64,000 nucleotides of DNA. It comes from Vibrio alfacsensis. Lineage in GTDB: Bacteria; Pseudomonadota; Gammaproteobacteria; Enterobacterales; Vibrionaceae. Of this stretch, positions 18,816-28,719 are shown one piece after another; the stretch's first letter is position 1, and every line of letters begins with the position of its first letter. Location: assembly GCF_003544875.1 (NCBI RefSeq), contig NZ_CP032093.1, positions 2,728,001 to 2,792,000 on the forward strand, read 5' to 3'. The notes below the pieces were generated by a model. The model was not told where the DNA came from, ran no database searches, and saw nothing but the letters and a program-made list of their open reading frames with translations. A program made the position numbers and the translations under genes.

Positions 18816-19643
18816 ATGTTAACTGAACTCCCTCTTGTGTACGAAATTCTCACCAGCAGCAACATTTTAGTGAAGCTTGGACTAGGCTTTACGTTTGGTC
18901 TTTGTCTTGGTCTCACTGGCGTGGGAGGTGGCGTTTTACTTATTCCACTGCTGCAATTTGTGCTAGGCATGCACACGGTATTGGCGGTTGGAACAGCAAG
19001 TATTATCGCGTCACTGGTAAAAGTTAGCGCCGCCGCCACTCATGTCAAACAGCGCAACGTAGAGTGGCGACAGGTAAGCCTTATGTTCATGGGTGCGCTA
19101 CCACTTACACTTTTAAGCACTCAGCTTATCGTGGCGCTTAATAAAGTCCCAGCTTACCAAGTCGCGCTCAATCAATTTGTTCAAGCTCTCATCGTTTTGG
19201 TCATGATTGCCTCACTCGTGCTAGTCATCCGAAAATACAAAGCGCAAGACAATAATGTCGCTAGCGCCGAAGCCGTAGCACCCAGAAAACGGACCTCTCT
19301 GCTGTCTGGCATGTTTTGTGGTTCACTGCTTGGTTCCACTGGCGTTGGTGGTGGGGTCATTTTACTTCCGCTACTCAACTCGGTCATCGGCATCAACATC
19401 AAACGTGCCGTTGGCTCTTCTGTTGTGCTCTCTTTGATGCTCTCTGCAATCACAGCTTGGAGTTATACCAATAACGGCCAAGGTGACCTTACGACCGCAC
19501 TAATTTTAGTGACGGGCGCGGTCGCAAGTATCCCTCTTACCAGCTATTTGATGAAGCGCATCAGCGATAAGAGCGTATATCGCATCACCATTGGTGTAAT
19601 AGCGCTTAGCCTAATTATAACCATTGCAACTGAGGTTCTATAG
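18816..19643 (+). CDS. Sulfite exporter TauE/SafE family transporter
   Basis: 275-residue membrane protein of the TauE/SafE family. It has two repeats, each opening with a Gly-rich motif (GLTGVGGGVLLIPLLQ near residue 35; GSTGVGGGVILLPLLN near 170), and about eight hydrophobic segments. Family members export sulfite, sulfoacetate or related anions. Its stop codon touches the GH127 start with no gap, so the two are co-translated. Because a sulfatase is also in the cargo, export of a sulfur anion is a reasonable guess, not a demonstrated role. The start is ATG 18816; a TTG directly before is the alternative. Confidence 0.83.
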   Translation: MLTELPLVYEILTSSNILVKLGLGFTFGLCLGLTGVGGGVLLIPLLQFVLGMHTVLAVGTASIIASLVKVSAAATHVKQRNVEWRQVSLMFMGALPLTLLSTQLIVALNKVPAYQVALNQFVQALIVLVMIASLVLVIRKYKAQDNNVASAEAVAPRKRTSLLSGMFCGSLLGSTGVGGGVILLPLLNSVIGINIKRAVGSSVVLSLMLSAITAWSYTNNGQGDLTTALILVTGAVASIPLTSYLMKRISDKSVYRITIGVIALSLIITIATEVL

Positions 19644-21512
19644 ATGCAACGTACTCTACACTCACCACTTTCAGGCTCAATTGTGCCAACAGGGTGGATA
19701 AAAAAACAATTAGAATTTGATTTAAACCAGGGCTTTGTTGGCGCGCTAGACGCGTTAGTTCCCGATCTGATCCTCGACGATGATATCTACGACAAACATC
19801 GTTTAACCTCTGCAGACAAAGCGAAAGATGTTGGCGCCGTCGCGCAAGATGCCGATTGGGAAGTTCAGTACCTTTGGTGGAATTCGGAAACACAATCAAA
19901 CTGGTGGGATGGCTATGTTCGTCACGCACTGTTAGCAGGTAATATCGAGCAGCAGCAAAAAGTAGAAGACTACATTGAAGCGGTACTTGCTAGCCAAGAA
20001 GAAGATGGTTACCTTGGTATTTATGCGCCTGACTTAAGATACCAAGCCACTGGCGAAAATGGTGAGCTTTGGGCGCAAGCTTCTCTACTTCGAGTGCTAC
20101 TGGGCTACTACGAACACACCAAACGCCAAGATGTGTTGGATGCTGTCATTCGTTCGGTTAAGCTCACTATGGATACCTGGCCAATTGGACCTAGCCAACC
20201 GTTCAACGTCAAAGATCCCTATGCAGGGGTTGGCCATGGCCTTGTCTACACCGACGTACTAGACAGATTGTATGATTATACAAAGGACAGAGGCTATCTC
20301 GACTATGCTAACTTCCTCTATCTCGATTATTCCCGCTACGAGCTTTGTGACAACGATATCCAATGGCCAAAGCTATTAGATGAAAGCTATCGTTTTCAAG
20401 GTCATGCGGTTCACACTTGGGAACACCTTCGCCCTCTGGTTGTTTCGTGTTATGCATCTCAATGTTCCTTGTTACGCGAAGGTTTAGATGCGTTTTTAAA
20501 GCGCCTGCCTAATTACTTAACACCGTCTGGTGCGCCGATTGGCGATGAGTTCATACTTGGAAAATATGTAGATTCAACCAAAGTAGGTTACGAATACTGC
20601 TCTTTGCAAGAGTGGCTAGATTCATTGATTACCTTAACCAAAAATACGGGCGACCTAGCTTGGTTAGATAAAGTAGAGAACGTATTCTACAACGCCGCTC
20701 TTGGCGCTCGACACCCCGATGGAAAAGGCATTGCCTATCTGAAAACAGATAACTCCTATTCAATGACTGGCGATGCTGGTTGCCATGAGTATGGCGACAG
20801 TGTTCATGAGGTACAAACACGCTATAAATACTCACCTACCCACCAAGAGGCCGCTGTATGTTGCGTACCAAATGCCGGCCGAATTACACCGTATTTCGTT
20901 AAATCCATGTGGATGGAAAATGAAGCAGGTGTCGTAAAAGCACTTTATGGCCCTAGCCTATTCCAGACTACGATATCAGACACAAAGGTCGAGTTTGAAG
21001 AAGTGTCATCGTACCCATTAGAGCTAGGTTCAACCATTTATGTTCGCAGCGAAAAACAGGTTGAGTTTACCCTAACCCTTCGTATCCCAGCATGGGTTGA
21101 TTCTGTGTCCATCAATGGGAAGTCGACCTCATTCTCTAATGGCACACTAGAAATTACGCAAGAGTGGTGTGAAACAACATTGGACATTCAGTTTTCAACT
21201 ACGCCTAAATCGCACCAAGATGAGCAAGGGGAGCGATACTTCACTTATGGCCCAGTGCTGTATGCGCTGCCAATTGAAGCCGAGCAAGAGATAGAAAGAG
21301 AGTTTCTCGGCGGCCAGTTTGCAGACCGCAAGTACAAACCAGAAAATGAGTACACTCCACTTACCCTAAATCGCAAACTTGAGCCTGTCCTCAATGAAGA
21401 AAAACCAGTACCTCTAAACGGTCATAAGGTGCCGAGTTTAAATGTTGGCAAGCTCAATTTGAGACCTATTGCGGAGACGATTCTAAGGCAAGTGACTTTC
21501 GTCGAACACTAA
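19644..21512 (+). CDS. Glycoside hydrolase family 127-like (beta-L-arabinofuranosidase, DUF1680)
   Basis: 622-residue cytoplasmic enzyme with no signal peptide. It is an (alpha/alpha)6-barrel hydrolase: WWDGYVRHALLAGN near residue 88, LGYYEHTKRQDVLD near 153, YEYCSLQEWLDSL near 315. The Cys-Cys pair in EAAVCCVPNAGR (about residue 407) matches the zinc-bound catalytic cysteine of the HypBA1 type, with another Cys in GDAGCHEYG. GH127 members release beta-L-arabinofuranose; the wider DUF1680 group (GH146 and others) has other substrates. It directly abuts the TauE-family gene and ends at a terminator. Confidence 0.85.
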   Translation: MQRTLHSPLSGSIVPTGWIKKQLEFDLNQGFVGALDALVPDLILDDDIYDKHRLTSADKAKDVGAVAQDADWEVQYLWWNSETQSNWWDGYVRHALLAGNIEQQQKVEDYIEAVLASQEEDGYLGIYAPDLRYQATGENGELWAQASLLRVLLGYYEHTKRQDVLDAVIRSVKLTMDTWPIGPSQPFNVKDPYAGVGHGLVYTDVLDRLYDYTKDRGYLDYANFLYLDYSRYELCDNDIQWPKLLDESYRFQGHAVHTWEHLRPLVVSCYASQCSLLREGLDAFLKRLPNYLTPSGAPIGDEFILGKYVDSTKVGYEYCSLQEWLDSLITLTKNTGDLAWLDKVENVFYNAALGARHPDGKGIAYLKTDNSYSMTGDAGCHEYGDSVHEVQTRYKYSPTHQEAAVCCVPNAGRITPYFVKSMWMENEAGVVKALYGPSLFQTTISDTKVEFEEVSSYPLELGSTIYVRSEKQVEFTLTLRIPAWVDSVSINGKSTSFSNGTLEITQEWCETTLDIQFSTTPKSHQDEQGERYFTYGPVLYALPIEAEQEIEREFLGGQFADRKYKPENEYTPLTLNRKLEPVLNEEKPVPLNGHKVPSLNVGKLNLRPIAETILRQVTFVEH

Positions 21513-21568
21513 ACTACTGCCAATAAACTATTGGAAGTTAGTTCTCTGGTAGTTTAGAAAAACAAAAC

Positions 21569-21604
21569 GCGGATCCATGATTAATGCATCCGCATTTTTT
21601 ATTC
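21569..21604 (+). terminator. Terminator after GH127
   Basis: A stem GCGGAT/ATCCGC (21569-21574/21588-21593) is followed by ATTTTTTATT. Confidence 0.65.
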
Positions 21605-21621
21605 CTCGCCAAATTAAACCT

Positions 21622-24600
21622 TTAGGTTGTTATTCGGAGCGTCTTTACCTCAAACGGCGTAAACTCAAGTTCGAGCTTGCCTTCACGAGCGCCAATAAAG
21701 ACATCTGACTCTTCAATCATGTTGACTTCAGCGACTTCATTGCCAAAGTAGCTAAGGTCCACGGATGCACGTTGGTTTTTCCCGTAAGTTTCAAATAGTC
21801 GAACAACAACGCCGTTTCCATCTTCCGCAAGCTTTAGGGTTTCAATCACCACAGCTGTATTATCACAGCTCACCACGGAATCAATGGGTTTGATCTCACC
21901 TTGCTGAACGGCAATAGGTGAAACCTGCAGTTCCCTCAAAGCATAGCCCTGTTCCACAACGCCACCTTCTCGGTAATCTCCTGCATGGGTAGCGATGAAA
22001 TAACTAAAGCTATGCTCACCAATATCACCGAAATTTTTCGCAGTGTAATCGGCGTCATCAGAATGGCCAAACTCAGAGCCTGGTTTCTTCTGGGAACGGA
22101 GCATAGTTATCTCAAGCTCCTGATCTTTCACGCGATAACCATACTTAGCGTCCGCCATGAGAGCGATTCCTTGTTGGCCGTTCGTTACATCAACCCAGCG
22201 GTGGGCAGGGATCTCGTCTTTGGCCGCAGCAAAACTGTCGTAGCTGTGGGTTGGTCTGTCTATCACGCCAAACTGAATGTTACATTGGGCATCTTCAGCT
22301 TGGACAGTCACTGGGAAGTTAGCTTTTAAAGAAATATCTTGGTCTTGCCAGTTAATTCTGGTGCTAAACTCAACTCGAGCACTGCCCTCAACGATACAAA
22401 TCTCTTGAGTCAGCGTTGAATTCTTATAGCGGTAACATTGCTTAACCACGGCCAGAGGTCCATCAACATAAGCACTGCTGTCGAACAACTCTAAGGTAGT
22501 TGCCTCGGAAGTTCGATAATCATCGGCAAAGTCCCATGCCGCATACTCGGTCGCTCGCTCTTTGTATGCGGTTAATAGGTTCCCCCTTGGCTGCGAAACA
22601 AACTCATAATTGAGGACTTTATTGAACAGCGAGGTGATCTGGCCCTGAGTGTTAAACTCAACTTTCACTTGGGTATTTTCAAGTTTCAGAGGCTCAGCGA
22701 ACGGTGCGTTAAACGGCGTCGCATTCGCCTCAACAACGCGATAACTAAACGCAGGTATGCTGACCTTCTGCCAAACATTCTTCACCTTCAACCACTCATT
22801 ACGGGCAAACGGAGCAAGGTTGTAAACAATGTGTGGTATAGCGAACATTGATGTATTGAGACCTCTTTCAAACTTGTACTTTAGCTTTGAAATGAGCTGT
22901 TCAGTTATAGCCACTAATTTCCCGTAGTCGGCTTCAGCTTCCTGATAAACTCGCACAATGGATGATCCCGGCAAAATGTCATGAAACTGCAGGGTCAATG
23001 TCTCTTTCCAAAGCCTATCTAACTCGGCTTTATAGGTGTTATCGCCTGTCACTGCCATCAAAGCCTCTAACTGGCCAAGCAGATATTCCATATCTCGGTT
23101 GCCCTGTTTGGTTCGCGACTCTGTTGTAAAACATCCCTGATGCGCCTCGAAATAGAGCTCACCATTCATCACCGGCAACTGTTCTCGATACTTTTCCACC
23201 CTTGTAAAAAATGAATCAACCCGTCCGTTTTGAGCTTTAGGCAAGCCCTCTAAGTCTTGAATACGGTGGAATCGCTCAATGTGTTCTTCTGCGGGACCAC
23301 CGCCGCCATCGCCTACGCCATAAACCATGAGAGCCTCAGGGCAAATATGCTTCTCTTTATAATTTGCTTCTATCTTCAGTGAAGAGGTCGCACGCGCACG
23401 GCTATCATAGGTGTCTTCAGGGAAGTTATGCATGATCACTTCAGAGCCGTCTAGCCCTTGCCAGCGAAACGTGTGATGAGGGAAAGGGTTAATTTTGTTC
23501 TGAGATAACTTTTGCGATGCAATGTAGTCAACACCGGATTTGGCTAGTATCTGGGGCAATGCTGCGGTGAAACCGAATACATCGGGTTCCCACAAATAAT
23601 TCACGCTTTGGCCGAAGTGCGCTTGAGTGAACTGGCGACCATACATGATCTGGCGAATCAACGACTCCCCACTGACAAGGTTTAGGTCTGACTCAACCCA
23701 AAAACAGCCTTGAAGCTCAAATCGCCCCTCTTTAACGTGATCTTGAATGCGTGAGAACAACTGGGGATAGTCCTGCTTCACCCATTCAAACAGTTGATAC
23801 TGACTGGCACCAAACAAGTAGTCTTGATACTTATCGAGGTTTGCTACCGCAGTAGTGAAAGTACGCATTGCTTTACGTTTGCCTTCACGAAGTGGCCACA
23901 TCCAAGCTAGATCTAGGTGTGCGTGCCCGGTCGCCGTAATATCCACGCTACCTAAATTTGATGGTACATCATAGACTTCCGATAAGATAGCTCGACACTG
24001 TGCTATCTCATCTGCAGTATAGTGAACCAGAGTCTGCTCTACACGGGCCATCAGTTGGATAAATAACGAAAAACGCGCTTCGTTGCTTTCAAGCTTCAGC
24101 TCTTGCCTTGCTTGCACTCCTTTGGGCTGATGAGAAACAAAGCCTTCGTCGCCATTAATCCAATCAATAAGCACCTCTAGGTCATAATACAAACCTTTCA
24201 GTGCAGTATTGCAACTGCCCAAATGGGCATCAGTAATTACCCCGCCGTTTTGCACGTAGCCAAAAAGGTCGTTACAGCCAGCGTCTACCCAAACTTCGAA
24301 CTGCTCACCCGGCTGGCTATTGAGGTCAATCACCCACTTACCCGGTTTATCCGGCGGAATTCCGTATGAAGATATCTTGTTGGTAATACCACGCACTGGG
24401 TTAGCTTGGCTATCGAGCACTAAACCCTCACCGCCCACATCCACCATTAGAACAAGGTCATGTTCATGTTTCGGTACAGTTCCAGATAACCTGAACCAAG
24501 CACAATCAAACAAGCCTCCCCATGAATCACCGATATTAAATCGACGGTAGTCGCCAGAGTCTCTATTTGCAAAAGAGCACGGCTCTTTAGTGAGCCACCC

Positions 24601-24690
24601 TTCTATCTTAAGTTCAGTCAATGGTTGATAGATTCGATGCCCAATTTGGTTAAGTAAAGCCGTGATGTTGTCAGGTACATAAATGGCCAT
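21622..24690 (-). CDS. Alpha-mannosidase, glycoside hydrolase family 38
   Basis: 1,022 residues with no signal peptide, so probably cytoplasmic. The zinc-binding motif HAHLDLAWMWPLREGKRK lies near residue 258; the nucleophile Asp is in WEPDVFGF near 368; YGVGDGGGGP and QFHDILPGSSI are further GH38 signatures. The long C-terminal beta-sandwich is typical of bacterial and class II mannosidases. The start is MAIYVPDN at 24690, with GAGGA eight bases upstream; a GTG at 24705 would overlap the SemiSWEET stop. It is the last gene of the trmB-esterase-SemiSWEET-GH38 operon. Confidence 0.92.
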   Translation of the reverse strand: MAIYVPDNITALLNQIGHRIYQPLTELKIEGWLTKEPCSFANRDSGDYRRFNIGDSWGGLFDCAWFRLSGTVPKHEHDLVLMVDVGGEGLVLDSQANPVRGITNKISSYGIPPDKPGKWVIDLNSQPGEQFEVWVDAGCNDLFGYVQNGGVITDAHLGSCNTALKGLYYDLEVLIDWINGDEGFVSHQPKGVQARQELKLESNEARFSLFIQLMARVEQTLVHYTADEIAQCRAILSEVYDVPSNLGSVDITATGHAHLDLAWMWPLREGKRKAMRTFTTAVANLDKYQDYLFGASQYQLFEWVKQDYPQLFSRIQDHVKEGRFELQGCFWVESDLNLVSGESLIRQIMYGRQFTQAHFGQSVNYLWEPDVFGFTAALPQILAKSGVDYIASQKLSQNKINPFPHHTFRWQGLDGSEVIMHNFPEDTYDSRARATSSLKIEANYKEKHICPEALMVYGVGDGGGGPAEEHIERFHRIQDLEGLPKAQNGRVDSFFTRVEKYREQLPVMNGELYFEAHQGCFTTESRTKQGNRDMEYLLGQLEALMAVTGDNTYKAELDRLWKETLTLQFHDILPGSSIVRVYQEAEADYGKLVAITEQLISKLKYKFERGLNTSMFAIPHIVYNLAPFARNEWLKVKNVWQKVSIPAFSYRVVEANATPFNAPFAEPLKLENTQVKVEFNTQGQITSLFNKVLNYEFVSQPRGNLLTAYKERATEYAAWDFADDYRTSEATTLELFDSSAYVDGPLAVVKQCYRYKNSTLTQEICIVEGSARVEFSTRINWQDQDISLKANFPVTVQAEDAQCNIQFGVIDRPTHSYDSFAAAKDEIPAHRWVDVTNGQQGIALMADAKYGYRVKDQELEITMLRSQKKPGSEFGHSDDADYTAKNFGDIGEHSFSYFIATHAGDYREGGVVEQGYALRELQVSPIAVQQGEIKPIDSVVSCDNTAVVIETLKLAEDGNGVVVRLFETYGKNQRASVDLSYFGNEVAEVNMIEESDVFIGAREGKLELEFTPFEVKTLRITT

Positions 24691-24694
24691 AGGG

Positions 24695-24982
24695 TCAGTC
24701 CTCACACTCTGTTAATTTTCTTCTTCTAAGAGTGTGGCGGATTTTGATCCCCCAGATGATGCTCGCCAGCAGAAGAGTAATAGCGTTAGCGAGCATCACA
24801 GGTAAATCCGCCACAATAAAACCATAAGTCATCCATAAGAACACCCCCAAAATGAAAATGGTGTACATGCCAAGGGATATGGATGAGGTATCTTTCGTTT
24901 TTAGAATATGCATAACTTGAGGAATAAAAGCGCAGGTGGTGCAAGTCGCGGCAATATATCCAAGGATTGTTTCATTAATCAC
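24695..24982 (-). CDS. SemiSWEET family sugar transporter
   Basis: 95-residue protein with three transmembrane helices and the PQ-loop (CAFIPQVMHILKTKDTSSIS), followed by TIFILGVFLWMTYGF. SemiSWEETs dimerise to form a facilitative sugar carrier in the inner membrane. It sits four bases upstream of the alpha-mannosidase start and downstream of the esterase, so it probably moves a mono- or disaccharide of this pathway, in or out. Confidence 0.85.
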   Translation of the reverse strand: MINETILGYIAATCTTCAFIPQVMHILKTKDTSSISLGMYTIFILGVFLWMTYGFIVADLPVMLANAITLLLASIIWGIKIRHTLRRRKLTECED

Positions 24983-25062
24983 GTTACTTTCTCCAGGCGT
25001 CAGAAAACAGAACCCCCCTCATTGAGAGAGGCACAAAATATAAAAGAAGCTCGTTGGTTGGT

Positions 25063-25884
25063 TTAGCTGAAGAAGAAGTTCAGCATTTCCGGGTAGCGTT
25101 TGGCCCAAGCAGACTCGGTATGCTCAGCGCCTTGGTCAACAATATATTTAAGCGAAACATTGTCTTTTCCAATCAGCAATTGCTCGGCTTGATTCGCATC
25201 ATCTAAATATATTTTCTCAAAACCAATACCACGACCGCTGCTCTCTTGGGTTCCAATATCCATATAAACCTGAATAGGCACGTCAAGCTGCTGATTTTGA
25301 ATATAAGCAAACATCTCTGGTTTGTTAAACCAGAATGCAGGAGAGAAAACACCCGCTTTAGCAAAGACATCTGGTCGCAGTAAAGCCCCAAATAGGCTAA
25401 TAAAACCACCCATTGAACTACCGGCAATCACGGTGTTGTTGCGATCCGATAGGGTTCTGTAATTTTGGTCAATGTAAGGTTTCAAAGACTCAACAATAAA
25501 GCGGATGTATCGCTCGCCGTCACCACCGGATTGGTAAACCGCAGGATCCCAGTCTGATAACACAAAGTCTTGATCCATTTTCCACGGCGAGTACTCATAC
25601 ATGCGGCACAAGCCATCAAACTCGGAACCATTGTCGATTCCGACAACGATGACGCCATCTCGCTCAGCGAAGAACTCATCCACATTGGTCGGAATTTCCC
25701 AAGAGGAACCACCAAAACTCACTGAATTATCAAACAGATTTTGCCCATCATGCATGTAAATCACAGGATAAGAATGTTGCGACTCTTGGTAGCCTTTCGG
25801 CAGATACACTCGTACGGTTCGCTTACGTTCTAACTGGGGAATATCAAAGCCTTCAATTACATGATAACGATCAAAATCCAACAT
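25063..25884 (-). CDS. Alpha/beta hydrolase-fold esterase (esterase D/Fes type)
   Basis: 273-residue putative serine esterase: VRVYLPKGYQ, VIYMHDGQNLFDN, nucleophile elbow GSSMGGFIS near residue 155, and a C-terminal catalytic His in GAEHTESAW. This is the PF00756 group, which includes feruloyl and acetyl esterases acting on glycans. With no signal peptide it would act on imported oligosaccharides. It lies one base after trmB and 80 bp before the SemiSWEET gene, in the same operon. Confidence 0.8.
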   Translation of the reverse strand: MLDFDRYHVIEGFDIPQLERKRTVRVYLPKGYQESQHSYPVIYMHDGQNLFDNSVSFGGSSWEIPTNVDEFFAERDGVIVVGIDNGSEFDGLCRMYEYSPWKMDQDFVLSDWDPAVYQSGGDGERYIRFIVESLKPYIDQNYRTLSDRNNTVIAGSSMGGFISLFGALLRPDVFAKAGVFSPAFWFNKPEMFAYIQNQQLDVPIQVYMDIGTQESSGRGIGFEKIYLDDANQAEQLLIGKDNVSLKYIVDQGAEHTESAWAKRYPEMLNFFFS

Positions 25885-25885
25885 A

Positions 25886-26719
25886 CTACGCCTTTTTGTT
25901 TTTAGTCAGCTTTTGGTCATCCATTACCATGTCGTTGGTTTGCTCATGAATAGTATTGATACGGATAGCTTCAAGCTGAGAGTTCTTATGAAATTCGGTG
26001 AGATAAATATCATTATGAATATGCTCAGCGGTCATTTTGACCATTAAGCGATTATTGGTATAAAGCCCTTTGGTTTCATCACGGTGCGAGAAAATCAGCG
26101 CCTGAGCCATATCCACCACCAGCATAAATCGGTGCGATGGGTATAGGGTTTCTAGCTCGTCACTGCGAGAGAAGAACTCCATTTTTTCGTGCGGCTTTTC
26201 AATGCGGTTGAAAGAGAATCCAATAATGCGCACACCGCGTTCAATGGCGTTGCAAATCTCGTCATGGTATTCATCAAGGCGGAAGTCGGCATTCATGTAA
26301 ATCTCGACTTCGGCTTGATTGATCAGCTCTTTCGCTTTTTGAACTGAGTTCTCATAGCCCGTGAGGTTGTAGACGAATTCTTTCTCTTCTTGCAGCATCA
26401 TCTTCGACAGCTCTTTCTTCAAGATGCCGATGTTCTCAACCGTCTTTTTCTCGATCTGATTAAAGATCAGCTCTGGTGATTTCGCTTCGTACTCTTTGGT
26501 GTCTCCGTCTGAAAGGAAGATGTACCCGTTGTTGTACAGGTTATCGATCGACGAGTAGACAGACGAGCGAGATAAAGAGATCTCTTTAGCGATTTTGTAA
26601 CCGCTCGCTCGACCATTTTTTAGCAGGTTAATGTACACAAGAGCATCTGTTTTGGTGAACCCAAAATCCATTAACTTAGTCACTAGATCCGACACAGGTT
26701 GTCCTTTAAAACTATTCAC
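25886..26719 (-). CDS. TrmB-family sugar-responsive transcriptional regulator
   Basis: 277 residues with an N-terminal TrmB winged helix (about 10-80; GFTKTDALVYINLLKNGRASGYKIAKEISLSRSSVYSSI shape, wing near NGYIFLS), a helical linker (about 85-120, KKTVENIGILKKELSKM) and a C-terminal sensor domain of the phospholipase D-like kind. TrmB proteins repress or activate sugar importer genes depending on maltose, trehalose or other ligands. It heads the operon trmB-esterase-SemiSWEET-GH38 and is the best candidate to bind the TAGTAGTA inverted repeats seen at the importer, porin and sulfatase operons. Confidence 0.87.
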   Translation of the reverse strand: MNSFKGQPVSDLVTKLMDFGFTKTDALVYINLLKNGRASGYKIAKEISLSRSSVYSSIDNLYNNGYIFLSDGDTKEYEAKSPELIFNQIEKKTVENIGILKKELSKMMLQEEKEFVYNLTGYENSVQKAKELINQAEVEIYMNADFRLDEYHDEICNAIERGVRIIGFSFNRIEKPHEKMEFFSRSDELETLYPSHRFMLVVDMAQALIFSHRDETKGLYTNNRLMVKMTAEHIHNDIYLTEFHKNSQLEAIRINTIHEQTNDMVMDDQKLTKNKKA

Positions 26720-26823
26720 AATCAGCCCTTTAGATTACCACTATGTTGTAGGTGCGTCTAAGCTATGTTAGCCATTACAATGCGACGAATAAGACACGCA
26801 CCTCACACACAAATAAAACGCTA

Positions 26824-26890
26824 TAGCAATATGGATTTAAGCCAATCCACATTGCAATAGAGTTTAGGGGGAGGCGCACCTCCCCCAAAC
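26824..26890 (-). terminator. Tandem hairpins after the GH13 gene
   Basis: An 8-bp GC-rich stem GGGGGAGG/CCTCCCCC (26867-26874/26879-26886), with a CGCA loop, lies directly after the GH13 stop. A second imperfect hairpin (26824-26860, ATTGCAAT-type arms) follows on the minus strand. Neither has a long T run, so termination is probable but not certain. Confidence 0.5.
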
Positions 26891-26891
26891 A

Positions 26892-28667
26892 TTAAAGCTC
26901 TAGGATCTCATAGCCATACGCTGAAAGCATAACTGGTTGATTCTCGACTAAAACTGTCTTCTCTTTATCCGAGTTATTTAGAACAAAAGTCAGTGGTCCA
27001 CGCTGGTACGCGACACATGTTTCGTCTTCGACCTCTACCCACTCAATTGAGGCATCATTAAGTGCTGGGTAGGTTAGGCGCATTTGAATTAACTTCTGGA
27101 TGAAAGCACGGAATTCCAGATCTTGGTTCTCTTCTTCCCAAATCATGCAACGACGATTTTTGTCGTAAGCCATACCGCGGTCACCTATCATGCCGATTTC
27201 ACCACCGTAGTAGATACATGGAGAACCCACCTGAGTGAACATGAATAGGTACGCAAGCTTAGCTTTCGCTTTGTTGTCACCACATAGGCTGATGATTCGC
27301 GACGTATCGTGGCTGTCCAGCAAGTTAAACATAGCTTTGTTCACATTACGTGGGTAAGACATGTATGAACGGCTAACATCGCTAATAAAGCCTTGCTTGT
27401 CCGACAGCCCTTGTGCGAAGAAGTCGGTAATCGCTTGAGTCATCGGGTAGTTCATTAGTGAGTCATATTGGTCGCCACGCAGCCAAGCCATCCCTTCATG
27501 CCAAATTTCACCAAGAATGTAGCAGTCAGGCTTAATGCCTTTCACCACTCGGCGGAAATCTCGCCAGAACTCGTGATCAACTTCGTTCGCTACGTCCAAT
27601 CGCCAGCCATCAATATCGAACTCTTCTACCCAATGACGCGCAACATCAAGAAGATATGCACGGCACTCTTCGTTTTCCGTGTTGAGCTTCGGCATCTCAA
27701 TTACATTGGCAAAAGTCTCGTAGTTGAAGTTCCAAAAATCCCACTCATCTTTCGGAGTATCTGGGTAGACAGGAAACTCATTAATCCAGAACCAATCTGC
27801 GTACTTGGACTCCTTGCCTTTTTCGACCACATCGAGCCAAAGTGGTGATTGATCACCAATATGATTGAATACGGCATCCAGCATCACACGCATACCGCGT
27901 TTGTGCGCTTCTTTCACGAGCGCTTTAAATGCCTCATTGCCACCAAAAGCCGGATCGACGTTGTAGTAATCCACTGTGTCATATTTGTGGTTCGCATTCG
28001 CGGTGAAAATAGGACAGAAATAAAGACCATTGACACCAAGATCTTGCAGATAATCGAGCTTATCTAATACACCCCAAAGATCACCACCCATGAAGTTAAA
28101 GGCCGTTGGTTCTGAACCCCAAGGCTCTACACCTTCAGGCGAAATCTCTGGTCTGCCATTCGCAAATCGCTCAGGGAAAATCTGATACCAAACCGTTTTT
28201 TCTACCCACTTTGGTGTATCCAGTACATCGCGTGGATTGAGGTATGGAAAGCAGAAGAAGTTACTGATATTACTCAATTCAAGCTCTTGAGCTTTTGGGT
28301 CACTAATATCAACGACACGCTTTTCACCATAAACCAGCTTTTCACCATCCTTTCCGTAAAGAATGAAGCCATAACGTGTACGTCGTTTAGGTGGAGTGAA
28401 CTCTGCAAACCAATGATCATGATGATCTGTCTGACCTTCTAGTTCCATTTCCACCTCAGTGCCACCTACCCAACCATGAGCCTCGCTGCCACCTAAGTTA
28501 CCACCATCAAGGCCACCTTCAGCCCAGTGGTAAGGGTCACCAATCCATAGAACAACACGTTCTACCTCAGCCTTTGCTGTGCGCAGTCTTAAATGAAGTG
28601 TCTCTTTATTAACGGCGTAAGCGTCCGCACTCTTTGGCGTGTGCGCAATAGAGCTTTTCGTTATCAT
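26892..28667 (-). CDS. GH13 alpha-amylase family enzyme (cyclomaltodextrinase/neopullulanase type)
   Basis: 591 residues with an N-terminal CBM34-like beta domain (about 1-140, including WIGDPYHWAEGG), then the (beta/alpha)8 barrel. The catalytic triad is visible: nucleophile Asp in DGWRLDVANEVD (about 357), acid Glu in ILGEIWHEG (about 387), and Asp in LLDSHDTSRI (about 452). DAVFNHIGD is GH13 region I. There is no signal peptide; such enzymes cut imported linear or cyclic maltodextrins in the cytoplasm. It is the last gene of malE-malF-malG-GH13, so it probably processes the importer's substrate. Confidence 0.9.
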   Translation of the reverse strand: MITKSSIAHTPKSADAYAVNKETLHLRLRTAKAEVERVVLWIGDPYHWAEGGLDGGNLGGSEAHGWVGGTEVEMELEGQTDHHDHWFAEFTPPKRRTRYGFILYGKDGEKLVYGEKRVVDISDPKAQELELSNISNFFCFPYLNPRDVLDTPKWVEKTVWYQIFPERFANGRPEISPEGVEPWGSEPTAFNFMGGDLWGVLDKLDYLQDLGVNGLYFCPIFTANANHKYDTVDYYNVDPAFGGNEAFKALVKEAHKRGMRVMLDAVFNHIGDQSPLWLDVVEKGKESKYADWFWINEFPVYPDTPKDEWDFWNFNYETFANVIEMPKLNTENEECRAYLLDVARHWVEEFDIDGWRLDVANEVDHEFWRDFRRVVKGIKPDCYILGEIWHEGMAWLRGDQYDSLMNYPMTQAITDFFAQGLSDKQGFISDVSRSYMSYPRNVNKAMFNLLDSHDTSRIISLCGDNKAKAKLAYLFMFTQVGSPCIYYGGEIGMIGDRGMAYDKNRRCMIWEEENQDLEFRAFIQKLIQMRLTYPALNDASIEWVEVEDETCVAYQRGPLTFVLNNSDKEKTVLVENQPVMLSAYGYEILEL

Positions 28668-28719
28668 AGATTTTCTTTCCTAGTTTTTGTTTCTCTTGGC
28701 GGTGCTTCCGCCAATCGAT

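Noticed and set aside
26736..26755. TACCACTATGTTGTAGGTG upstream of trmB as an autoregulatory operator.
   Set aside because: The arms are in the opposite order and spacing to the TAGTAGTA-N7-TAC sites, so the resemblance is weak.
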